NCBI RefSeq assembly: GCF_017876515.1
Contig: NZ_JAGIOC010000001.1
Span: 3,038,001 to 3,102,000 of the forward strand
DNA: 64,000 nt
Reading direction: 5' to 3'
Origin: Brachybacterium fresconis
Lineage (GTDB): Bacteria; Actinomycetota; Actinomycetes; Actinomycetales; Dermabacteraceae
Under the pieces are notes generated by a model. That model searched no databases. It was given only the letters and a program-made list of their open reading frames with translations, and was not told the DNA's origin. Below, piece by piece: positions 32,338 to 40,248 of the stretch. Every line of letters begins with the position of its first letter. Position 1 is the first letter of the stretch. The position numbers and the translations under genes are program-made.

Positions 32338-34760
32338 TGCGGTCCGCGCCCACGCCGGACGACCCCGCCGAGGGTGTCGTCCCTGACCCGGACGGCCCCG
32401 TCGTCCCCGTCGAGCCGGGCTCGGACGGACCCGTCGAGGACGTCGTTCCTGACCAGGACGCCCTCGTCGAGGACTTCGCGACCGCCTCGGACGAGCCCGC
32501 CGGCCCCGGCTCGCTGCCGTCCGACGCCGACCGCTCGGCGCCGCCCGAGGACGCCTGGGTCCAGGACGCCCCATCGCGCCCCGCAGAGCCCGGGCCCGAA
32601 CCTGCCCCGGGCACCCCGGACCAGGAGCCTTCGGGCATCGACAGCGAGCGCCCGCGGGCCTTCCCGGTGCCGGTGACCATGTCGCCGCGGGCCAAGAAGC
32701 ACGGATGGGCCCGGGAATCCCTGCTCCCGGACCGGACGACGCCGGACGCGGCAGGCCCGATGCCGGAGACGGGCCGCCCCACGGAGCCCGCACGGCCGCC
32801 GGCCGCCCGCCTCGACCCGGAGGCCGATGAGTCCCGTCCGACCTCCGCGCCCGTCTCCTCGACGGAGCCCTCCACCACGTCCCCACCTGCCGACGATCAC
32901 GGTCCCGATGCTCCGAAGGACGCGCCGGAGCCCGGCCCGCTGCAGCCGGTGGCGGCGGTCCTCGGCCCGTCGCTGCGCACCCACCGCGCCGCGCTGATCA
33001 CCGGCGGGATCGCCCTGCTGCTGAGCGTGTGGATGCTGATCGCCCTGCCCTTCCCGCTCAAGTACGCGCTCGACGCCGCGGTCGCCTCCACCGGCGCGGA
33101 CCTGCCCGCCCTCGCCGGCATCACCGACCCCGCCGGCACGCTGACCATCAGCGTCATCGTGCTCGGCGCGCTGCTGATCGCGCAGGTCGCCACCCGGTTC
33201 ACCGCGCTCGCCGCCCTCGGCCGCGTCGGCACCCGCATCGCCACCGCCCTGCGCACCCGGCTCCTCGGCCACCTCCATTCCCTGACGCCGCAGGCCGACG
33301 GCCCCTCCACCGCCGCGATGGGCCGCACCGGCCCCACCGCCGCTGCCCGCCGCGACGGCCCGACCGAGCGGGACGAGGTGCGGCCTCTGATCGACGACGT
33401 CGCCGCCCTGCGCGACCTGCTCTCCCACGCCGGCCCCCGCGTCGCGGCCGGTGTTCTCACGCTGCTGTCCCTGTTGATCGTCACCGTGATCGTCGCCCCG
33501 CTGGCGGCCCTGGTGCTGGTGGTGACCGGGGCGGTGCAGACGCTGATCGCCACGCTCGTGCTGCGCCGCCGCCGCGCGGCCCGGCAGGCGGCCCGGACCG
33601 AGACGCGCCTGCTCGCCGAGACCGCCGATGAGCTGGTCGCCGCGACCGGCACCATCCAGTCCTACGGCCTGGAGTCCCGCGCCGAGCGCGGGCTGGCCGA
33701 GGCCGGTGCCCGGGACGGTCGCGCCCTGACCCGGGCCCGCCGCATCGACTCCGTGCTCCAGCTGGCCACCCAGGTCATCGGCGGTGGCGGCGTGCTGGCG
33801 ACCCTGCTGCTGGGCGGATCGCGGGTGGCGGCCGGCACCATGACTCCCGGCGACGTCGTGCTCGTCCTCGCCGATCTGCTGATCATGATCCTGGTGCTGC
33901 ACGAGCTGCTCGAGCACACCGGGTCGCTGCGCCCCGCCCCCGCGGCGGGGCGCCGCATCGCCGAGCTGCTCGACCGTCGGGCCGGGATCACCGAACCGGA
34001 GCGCACCCAAGGGGTCGACCGGGTCGGCGGGGAGATCGTGTTCTCCGCCGTCGACACGGCGAGGGGGACCGGCGGACCGCTGTTCGAGACCGTCTCCGTC
34101 GTCGTCCCGCGCGGCCAGCACGTCGCCCTGCTGGACGGCACCGGGGCCGAGGCCGCGGCGCTGATCTCCTACCTGCTGCGCTTCGACCAGCCCGACACCG
34201 GACGGGTGCTGCTGGACCGCTTCGACACCCGCACCCTGTCCCTGAGCGATCTGCGACGCCAGATCGCCGTCGTCCAGCGCGAACCGGTGCTCTTCACCGA
34301 CACGGTGCGGGAGAACATCCGCGTCGGCCGCCCCGAGGCGAGCGACGCCGAGGTCGAGCAGGCCGCTCGGCGCGCCGGCGTCGACGACGTCATCGCCCGG
34401 CTCGAGGCCGGCTTCGACACCGTCCTGCGCCGACGCGGGGACGTGCTGACCGACGGGCAGCGCCGCCGGGTCGCGATCGCCCGCGCGCTGCTGCGCGACG
34501 CCCCCGTCGTCGTGCTCGACGCCGCCGATGCGGACCTCTCCGCCGCCGAGCGCCGCCCCGTGCTGGCGGCCCTGGCGACCCTCGGCCAGGACCGGACCGC
34601 GATCGTCAGCAGCCGCGACCCCGAGACCATCGCCGCCCTGGACCGCGTGCTGTGGTTCGAGGACGGGCAGGTCCTCGAGGACGGCGTCCCGTCGGCCCTC
34701 GCCACGGATCAGGACTCGCGGCTCGCGCGCTGGCTGCGCAGCCAGGACGAGGGGGTCTGA
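32337..34760 (+). CDS. ABC exporter half with a degenerate ATPase site
   Basis: An 807-residue protein. About 200 residues of acidic, Pro-rich disordered sequence precede six membrane helices (about residues 215-540) and a nucleotide-binding domain. The Walker A position reads GTGAEAAAL, so the GKS/T is lost. The signature is LTDGQ instead of LSGGQ. Walker B ends VVLDAADAD, without the catalytic Glu. The H-loop His is replaced (SSRDPET). The Q-loop survives (VVQREPVLF). Its closest visible relative is the intact protein at 40245-42200, with matching LRR..V..(Q)E.VLF..(S/T)VRENIR blocks. I infer an asymmetric heterodimer in which this half hardly hydrolyses ATP. It heads the glycan cluster. 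Confidence 0.85.
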   Translation: MRSAPTPDDPAEGVVPDPDGPVVPVEPGSDGPVEDVVPDQDALVEDFATASDEPAGPGSLPSDADRSAPPEDAWVQDAPSRPAEPGPEPAPGTPDQEPSGIDSERPRAFPVPVTMSPRAKKHGWARESLLPDRTTPDAAGPMPETGRPTEPARPPAARLDPEADESRPTSAPVSSTEPSTTSPPADDHGPDAPKDAPEPGPLQPVAAVLGPSLRTHRAALITGGIALLLSVWMLIALPFPLKYALDAAVASTGADLPALAGITDPAGTLTISVIVLGALLIAQVATRFTALAALGRVGTRIATALRTRLLGHLHSLTPQADGPSTAAMGRTGPTAAARRDGPTERDEVRPLIDDVAALRDLLSHAGPRVAAGVLTLLSLLIVTVIVAPLAALVLVVTGAVQTLIATLVLRRRRAARQAARTETRLLAETADELVAATGTIQSYGLESRAERGLAEAGARDGRALTRARRIDSVLQLATQVIGGGGVLATLLLGGSRVAAGTMTPGDVVLVLADLLIMILVLHELLEHTGSLRPAPAAGRRIAELLDRRAGITEPERTQGVDRVGGEIVFSAVDTARGTGGPLFETVSVVVPRGQHVALLDGTGAEAAALISYLLRFDQPDTGRVLLDRFDTRTLSLSDLRRQIAVVQREPVLFTDTVRENIRVGRPEASDAEVEQAARRAGVDDVIARLEAGFDTVLRRRGDVLTDGQRRRVAIARALLRDAPVVVLDAADADLSAAERRPVLAALATLGQDRTAIVSSRDPETIAALDRVLWFEDGQVLEDGVPSALATDQDSRLARWLRSQDEGV

Positions 34761-34940
34761 GCCCGGAGGCGGCGACCGGCGTCCGACCCGAGACGTCGCA
34801 GGACCCTCGTCCGCGCTCCACCGTGGGGCCACCTCCCCGTCACCCGGGGGAGTGAGGCTGGGGCCACTGTCCGAGCCCCGCGGGGTCCGTCGGTCGGACC
34901 GGTGAGCTCCCCCGGGGCAGCGCGAGAAAGCGGGTCCGCG

Positions 34941-36434
34941 ATGAAGATCTCCGTCATCGGTGTGGGGTACCTCGGCGCCGTTCACGCCGCCGGCATGGCC
35001 GAGCTCGGCCACGACGTGGTCGGCCTGGACGTCGACGCCCGGCGCGTCCGGCAGCTCGAGGCCGGTCGGGCACCCTTCCACGAGCCCGGCTTCGACGAGA
35101 CCCTGCGCCGTGGTCTGGACCTCGGCCGACTTCGCTTCACCACCGAGTACGAGGACATCGCCGGTGCCGATGTGCACTTCCTGGGCCTGGGCACGCCGCA
35201 GCGGGCCGACGGTTTCGGGGCGGACCTCGCCTCCCTGCACGCCGCCGTCGACGCCCTGGCCGCGGTGCTCCCCGCCCGCGACGGCTCCCCGACCCTCGTG
35301 GTCGGCAAATCCACGGTCCCTGCCGGCACCGCCCGCGGTCTCGCGGAGCGCCTCGAGCGGATCGAGGGCGTGCGCCTGCTGTGGAACCCCGAGTTCCTGC
35401 GCGAGGGCTTCGCCGTGGGCGACACCTTGGAGCCCGACCGGGTCGTCTACGGCGTGCGCGACCCCGAGGCCGCCGACGCCGAGATCCGGATGCTGGATAC
35501 GGTCTATGCACCGATCCTCGACGGCGGGACGCCGCGGCTGGTCATGGGGTACGAGGCCGCGGAGCTCGTGAAGGTCTCCGCCAACGCCTTCCTGGCCACC
35601 AAGATCTCCTTCATCAACGCGATCTCCGAACTGTGCGAGGCCACCGGCGCCGACGTCACCGACGTCTCCCGGGCCCTGGGGATGGACGACCGGATCGGCA
35701 GCAGGTTCCTGCGGGCCGGGGTGGGTTTCGGCGGCGGCTGCCTGCCCAAGGACATCCGGGCCTTCATCGCCAGCGCCGAGGACCTCGGCGTCGGGCAGAG
35801 CCTCGGCTTCCTGCGCGAGGTCGACGCGATCAATCAACGCCGTCGGGTGCGGGTCGTGGAGCTGGCCCGCGAGATGCTGGGGCCCCTCCGGGGCCGCCGC
35901 ATCACGGTGCTGGGCGCCGCGTTCAAGCCCGACAGCGACGACGTGCGCGATTCCCCGGCCCTCGAGGTGGCCTCTCGGCTCATGGCAGCCGGTGCCCATG
36001 TGACGGTGACGGACCCGGAAGCGCTGAAGAACGCACGGGGCCACGTCGAGGGGCTGGTCACCGTCGAGGACACCGCCGAGGCGCTGCGCGGGGCGGAGCT
36101 CGTGCTGCTGCTGACCGAATGGCGCCGATACCGCGACCTCGACCCGTCGGTCGCGGCGGAGCTGGTCGCAGCCCCGCGGATCATCGACGGCCGTGCCGTG
36201 CTCGACCCGCGCACCTGGCGCGCTGCAGGATGGGAGCTGCGAGCCCTGGGTCGACCCGACGCCCCGGCCCGCGCCGGCACGCAGGTCGAGACCGCCGGGC
36301 AGCCTGCGGCGGACGAGCCTCCCGCGGCGCACGAGCCTCCCGCGGCGCACGAGCCTCCCGCGGCGCACGGGCGGGCCGCAGCGGCCTCCACGGCCGGTCC
36401 TGACCCGGCGGCCCCGCTGCTCTCGCGGGGCTGA
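34941..36434 (+). CDS. ugd: UDP-glucose 6-dehydrogenase, first copy
   Basis: A 497-residue enzyme that oxidises UDP-glucose to UDP-glucuronate with two NAD. The Rossmann motif is ISVIGVGYLGAVHA, the catalytic Cys is Cys267 in GFGGGCLPKD, and the C-terminal UDP-binding domain has LGAAFKPDSDDVRDSP. Typical length is about 430-450; the extra tail of some 60 residues carries three EPPAAH repeats encoded by 18-bp repeats and is probably disordered. There is no strong ribosome site. It follows the degenerate ABC gene after 180 bp and is very similar to the second copy at 44761. It supplies UDP-GlcA for the cluster's glycosyltransferases. Confidence 0.93.
   Translation: MKISVIGVGYLGAVHAAGMAELGHDVVGLDVDARRVRQLEAGRAPFHEPGFDETLRRGLDLGRLRFTTEYEDIAGADVHFLGLGTPQRADGFGADLASLHAAVDALAAVLPARDGSPTLVVGKSTVPAGTARGLAERLERIEGVRLLWNPEFLREGFAVGDTLEPDRVVYGVRDPEAADAEIRMLDTVYAPILDGGTPRLVMGYEAAELVKVSANAFLATKISFINAISELCEATGADVTDVSRALGMDDRIGSRFLRAGVGFGGGCLPKDIRAFIASAEDLGVGQSLGFLREVDAINQRRRVRVVELAREMLGPLRGRRITVLGAAFKPDSDDVRDSPALEVASRLMAAGAHVTVTDPEALKNARGHVEGLVTVEDTAEALRGAELVLLLTEWRRYRDLDPSVAAELVAAPRIIDGRAVLDPRTWRAAGWELRALGRPDAPARAGTQVETAGQPAADEPPAAHEPPAAHEPPAAHGRAAAASTAGPDPAAPLLSRG
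36306..36372 (+). repeat. 18-bp in-frame repeats in the ugd tail
   Basis: gcggcgcacgagcctccc occurs twice in full, with a variant copy before and a partial copy after, giving the EPPAAH peptide repeats. Confidence 0.75.
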
Positions 36435-36576
36435 TCCGATCCTCCTGCCCGGGCGGCACCCACGATCGGGTCCCGTGCGATACGTCTGAGAAAGTCCTCA
36501 TCGACGGCTCATCGTCCCCTCATGGCCACATGCGATTCTCCTGGCGTTCATCGAGCACTCAGGAGGTGCAGGAGCC

Positions 36577-37779
36577 ATGGCGGCCACCACGATCGCGCTG
36601 TACTCCCACGATTCCGTGGGACTCGGCCACGCCCGCCGCAACCGGGCGCTCGCCTACGCGCTGGCCGAGCACCTCCCGGCGCTGACCGGCACCCCTGTAC
36701 GCGGTCTGCTGATCGCCGGGCACCCGGACGCCGGCCGCGACCCGCTCCCGGAGGGCTGGGACTGGCTGGTGCTGCCGGGCCTGACCCGCCGCGGCGACGG
36801 CTACGCCCCGAGGCACCTCGGCACCGACGCCGCCGTCCTGCGCGACCTGCGCAGCGCCGCCATCGACGCCGCGCTCGCCGCCCTCCGCCCCGACCTGCTG
36901 ATCATCGACCGCCACCCCTTCGGCATCGACGGGGAGCTGCTGCCCGCGCTGCGCAGCCAGCGCTCCCGCGGCGGCGGCGTCGTGCTCGGCCTGCGCGAGG
37001 TCCTCGACGCCCCGCGCGTGGCCGGAGCGGAATGGGACCGCCTCGGCGGAGCCGAGCACGTGGCCCGCCACCTCGACGCCGTGTGGGTCTACGGCGACGA
37101 GCACGTCTACGACCCGCGCCGCACCGGGGAGCTGCCCCGCCCGCTCGCCGAGCTGGCCACCACCACCGGTTATCTCGGTCGCGGCCGACCCGCCGCACGC
37201 CCCTCCGCCCCCGGCCGGTCCCCCGTCGCCCCCGTGCCCCCGTACGTGCTCACGGTGCTCGGCGGCGGGTCCGACGGCGTCGAGCTCGCCCGCCTCGCGG
37301 TGGCCGCCGAGCTGCCCGCCGGCCACCGCCACCTGCTGATCGCCGGCCCCCAGATGCCCCCCGAGGAGGTCGCCGAGCTGCAAGGCCGCGCCGATGAGCG
37401 CACCACGGTTCTCCGCAGCGCGCCCGACGTGCCGGAGCTGATCGCCGGCGCCGCCGCCGTGGTGTGCATGGGCGGCTACAACACGATCGCCGAGCTGCTG
37501 GTCACCGACACCCCCGCGCTCGTCGTGCCCCGCAGCCGTCGCCGTCAGGAACAGCCCCGCCGCGCGCTGGCCCTGGCCGCCGTCGGCGCCCTGGAGACCC
37601 GCGAGATCGGCGCTCTGACCGCCGCGGACGTCACCTCCTGGTGGCACCGCGCCGTGACCTCCCGCACCCCCCGCGACGACATCGACCTCGACGGCCTGAC
37701 CGTCGTCCCCCACCTGGCCGCGGCCCTGATCGAGCCCGCCGCCCCGACCCCCGCAGAGGTGAGCATCCATGCTGTCTGA
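36577..37779 (+). CDS. Predicted glycosyltransferase, GT-B fold (COG4671-like)
   Basis: A 400-residue protein. The N-terminal domain begins ALYSHDSVGLGHARRNRALA, the start expected of MurG/GT28-like donors that scan substrates. The C-terminal domain has VLTVLGGGSDGVELA and the nucleotide-sugar site CMGGYNTIAELL with a following PRSRRRQEQ loop. This resembles uncharacterised glycosyltransferases of COG4671. Given two UDP-glucose dehydrogenases in the cluster, UDP-GlcA or UDP-Glc is a likely donor. GGAGGTGCAGGAG precedes the ATG. The next gene overlaps by 11 bases. Confidence 0.8.
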   Translation: MAATTIALYSHDSVGLGHARRNRALAYALAEHLPALTGTPVRGLLIAGHPDAGRDPLPEGWDWLVLPGLTRRGDGYAPRHLGTDAAVLRDLRSAAIDAALAALRPDLLIIDRHPFGIDGELLPALRSQRSRGGGVVLGLREVLDAPRVAGAEWDRLGGAEHVARHLDAVWVYGDEHVYDPRRTGELPRPLAELATTTGYLGRGRPAARPSAPGRSPVAPVPPYVLTVLGGGSDGVELARLAVAAELPAGHRHLLIAGPQMPPEEVAELQGRADERTTVLRSAPDVPELIAGAAAVVCMGGYNTIAELLVTDTPALVVPRSRRRQEQPRRALALAAVGALETREIGALTAADVTSWWHRAVTSRTPRDDIDLDGLTVVPHLAAALIEPAAPTPAEVSIHAV

Positions 37780-39070
37780 GCAGCCCCGCCGCATCGGCTA
37801 CGTGCTGAAGATGTACCCGCGGTTCTCCGAGACCTTCATCGTCTCCGAGATCCTGGCCCGCGAGGCCGCCGGGGAGCAGATCGTCATCTTCTCCCTCCGG
37901 CCCCCGACCGACGCCCGCTTCCACCCCGAGCTCGCCCGCGTGCAGGCCCCCGTGATCCCGATCGGACGCTCCTCCAGCCCGCGACGACTCTGGGAGACCT
38001 GGCGCGAGGGGATGACCGACCCGCAGATCGCCTCCGGACTCTCCGAGAGCCTGCAGGAGATGGTCGCGGTCGAGGCGGACGAGGCCGAGCAGGCGATCAC
38101 CGTGGCCCGCCTGGCCCGCGAGCACGGCCTGACCCACCTGCACGCCCACTTCGCCTCGATGGCCACCACCGTCGCCCGCCTCGCCGGCCGACTGGCGGAC
38201 CTGCCCTACTCCTTCACCGCCCACGCCAAGGACATCTTCCACCGCGACGTGGAGGACGCGGACCTCGCCCGCAAGCTGCGCGACGCCCACCATGCGGTCA
38301 CCATCAGCCGCTACAACCTCGACCATCTGCGCGAACGCTTCGGCGACGCGGCCGTCGAGCGCCTGCACCTGGTGCGCAACGGACTCGAGCTGGAGCGCTT
38401 CGAGTACCTGCCGAGGCCCGAGATGCACCCGGTGCCGCGGATCCTCGCCGTCGGCCGCCTGGTCGAGAAGAAGGGCTTCGCGCACCTGATCGACGCCATC
38501 GCCGCGCTGCGCGAGGAGGGCGTGCACGCGAGCGCCGAGATCGTCGGCGACGGTCCGCTGCACGAGGAGCTCGCCGAGCGCATCCGGGAGCGCGGCCTGG
38601 AGGGGTCCGTGCAGCTGACGGGCCCCCGCACCCAGGAGGAGGTGCGGGCCCTGCTGCAGGAGGCGGATCTGTTCGCCGCCCCCTTCGTGATCGCCGAGGA
38701 CGGCAACGCCGACGGCCTGCCCACCGTGCTGCTCGAGGCGATGGCCAGCGGCATCCCCTGCATCGCCGCCGACGTCACCGCCGTCGGCGAGGTGGTGCGC
38801 ACCGGGCGGACCGGCTGGCTGATCCCCAGCGGCGACACCGCCGCGCTCGCCGCCGCACTGCGCGAGGTGATCGCCGCGGGCCCCGAGCGGCGCCGCCTGA
38901 CCGACGCGGCCCGAGCGCTGATCGAGGCGGAGTACGCCTCCGACGGGCAGGCCGCCCGGCTGCGCGCCCTGGTCGAGGCCTCCGAGCATCCCGTCGCCGC
39001 CGACCGGCCCGTCGCCCCCGCCCGTCCCCTTGCGCCGGCGCTCGCCGCCGCCCCCGTCCCGAGGAGCTGA
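37769..39070 (+). CDS. Family 4 glycosyltransferase
   Basis: A 433-residue GT-B enzyme. The N-terminal acceptor domain includes KMYPRFSETFIVSEILA and HLHAHFASMA...YSFTAHAKDIF, a pattern typical of exopolysaccharide GT4 enzymes such as colanic-acid WcaL. The donor domain has AVGRLVEKKGFAHLIDA, IVGDGPLHEEL and the EDGNADGLPTVLLEAMASG metal-independent EX7E-type site. It overlaps the preceding gene by 11 bases, and the next gene starts two bases after its stop, so the glycosyltransferases are co-translated. Confidence 0.9.
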   Translation: MLSEQPRRIGYVLKMYPRFSETFIVSEILAREAAGEQIVIFSLRPPTDARFHPELARVQAPVIPIGRSSSPRRLWETWREGMTDPQIASGLSESLQEMVAVEADEAEQAITVARLAREHGLTHLHAHFASMATTVARLAGRLADLPYSFTAHAKDIFHRDVEDADLARKLRDAHHAVTISRYNLDHLRERFGDAAVERLHLVRNGLELERFEYLPRPEMHPVPRILAVGRLVEKKGFAHLIDAIAALREEGVHASAEIVGDGPLHEELAERIRERGLEGSVQLTGPRTQEEVRALLQEADLFAAPFVIAEDGNADGLPTVLLEAMASGIPCIAADVTAVGEVVRTGRTGWLIPSGDTAALAAALREVIAAGPERRRLTDAARALIEAEYASDGQAARLRALVEASEHPVAADRPVAPARPLAPALAAAPVPRS

Positions 39071-39072
39071 CC

Positions 39073-40248
39073 ATGCGCATCGCCTACATCCTGCTCGATC
39101 CCGGCATCGGGGTCTTCGGCACCAAGGGCGCCTCCGTGCACGTCCAGGAGGTCATCCGGGCGCTGCGGGCCGACGGCCACCAGGTGACCGTGTTCTGCAC
39201 CCGCACCGACGACCAGGTGCCCGCCGACCTCGCCGACCTCGACGTGCGCCGCCGCCTGCCGAAGGGCTCCGGCGCCGAGCGCGAGCGCGCGGTGGCCGAG
39301 GCCTCCGCAGCGATCGCCGCCGAGATCGCGGCCGAGGGCTTCGACCTCGCCTACGAGCGCTACTCGCTGTTCTCCGACGCCCTCGTCCGCCTCGCGACGC
39401 CCGCCACCGGTGCCCCGACGCCCGGGATCCTCGAAGTCAACGCGCCCCTGATCGAGGAGCAGCGCCGCCACCGCCACCTGCACGACGAGTCCGCGGCGCA
39501 GGCGGCCACCCGCGCCCAGCTGCAGAGTGCCCAGGTGGTCTCCTGCGTGTCCGAGACGGTGGCCGCATGGACCCGCGGCCAGGGCGCGAGCGCCGAGCGC
39601 GTCGTCGTCACCCCCAACGGGGTCAACACCGCCCGGATCACCCCGCGCGAGCAGACCCCGTCGGCCGCGGCAGTGAACCCCGTGGGCCCCGTGAGCCCCG
39701 AACGTCCCGTGACCGTCGGCTTCGTCGGCACGCTCAAGCCCTGGCATGGCACCGACCTGTTGCTGCGCGCCCTCGCCCGCACCCGGGGCCCACTGCGCCT
39801 GGACATCTGCGGGACCGGGCCCCAGCAGGCCGAGCTCCAGCAGCTCGCCGCGGAGCTCGGGATGCACGAGCGCGTCACCTTCCGCGGCGCCGTCGCCCCG
39901 GAGCTCGTCCCGGAGGTGCTGCGCGGGTTCGACATCGCCACCGCGCCCTACCCGGCCGGCGAGCACTACTTCTCCCCGCTGAAGGTCTACGAGTACCTCG
40001 CCGCGGGGGTGCCGGTGATCGCCTCCGCGATCGGCACCCTCCCTGACGTCCTGCGCCACGGGGAGCTCGGCGTGCTCGTCGAGCCCGGGGACGTGGACGC
40101 CCTGGCCACTGCTCTCGACCACCTCGCCGGCGACCCCGCCCGCCGCGCCCGCCTGGGCCGCGCCGCGCGGGAGACCGCCGTCGCCGAGCACGACTGGCGC
40201 AGCCGCTGCCGCGCCCTGCTGGAGACGATGGAGGTGCCGGTCGCATGA
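39073..40248 (+). CDS. Family 4 glycosyltransferase
   Basis: A 391-residue GT-B enzyme. It starts at RIAYILLDPGIGVFGTKGASVHVQ, which has the glycine loop typical of GT4 acceptor domains, and contains EVNAPLIEEQRRH, VVVTPNGVN and the donor-site stretch FDIATAPYPAGEHYFSPLKVYEYLAAG. The latter replaces the more common EXFGLVXLEAM version. It overlaps the following ABC gene by ATGA. Its precise linkage is unknown. Confidence 0.9.
   Translation: MRIAYILLDPGIGVFGTKGASVHVQEVIRALRADGHQVTVFCTRTDDQVPADLADLDVRRRLPKGSGAERERAVAEASAAIAAEIAAEGFDLAYERYSLFSDALVRLATPATGAPTPGILEVNAPLIEEQRRHRHLHDESAAQAATRAQLQSAQVVSCVSETVAAWTRGQGASAERVVVTPNGVNTARITPREQTPSAAAVNPVGPVSPERPVTVGFVGTLKPWHGTDLLLRALARTRGPLRLDICGTGPQQAELQQLAAELGMHERVTFRGAVAPELVPEVLRGFDIATAPYPAGEHYFSPLKVYEYLAAGVPVIASAIGTLPDVLRHGELGVLVEPGDVDALATALDHLAGDPARRARLGRAARETAVAEHDWRSRCRALLETMEVPVA

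Noticed and set aside
32091..36368. A 1425-codon open frame on the minus strand, and similar long antisense frames at 6473-8632, 10640-13057, 18488-20911, 39987-42161, 46259-49573, 52993-55272 and 60453-62669
   Set aside because: All lie opposite genes with clear family motifs, have low-complexity Arg/Gly/His/Asp composition and no recognisable domain. Long antisense frames are expected at this GC content.
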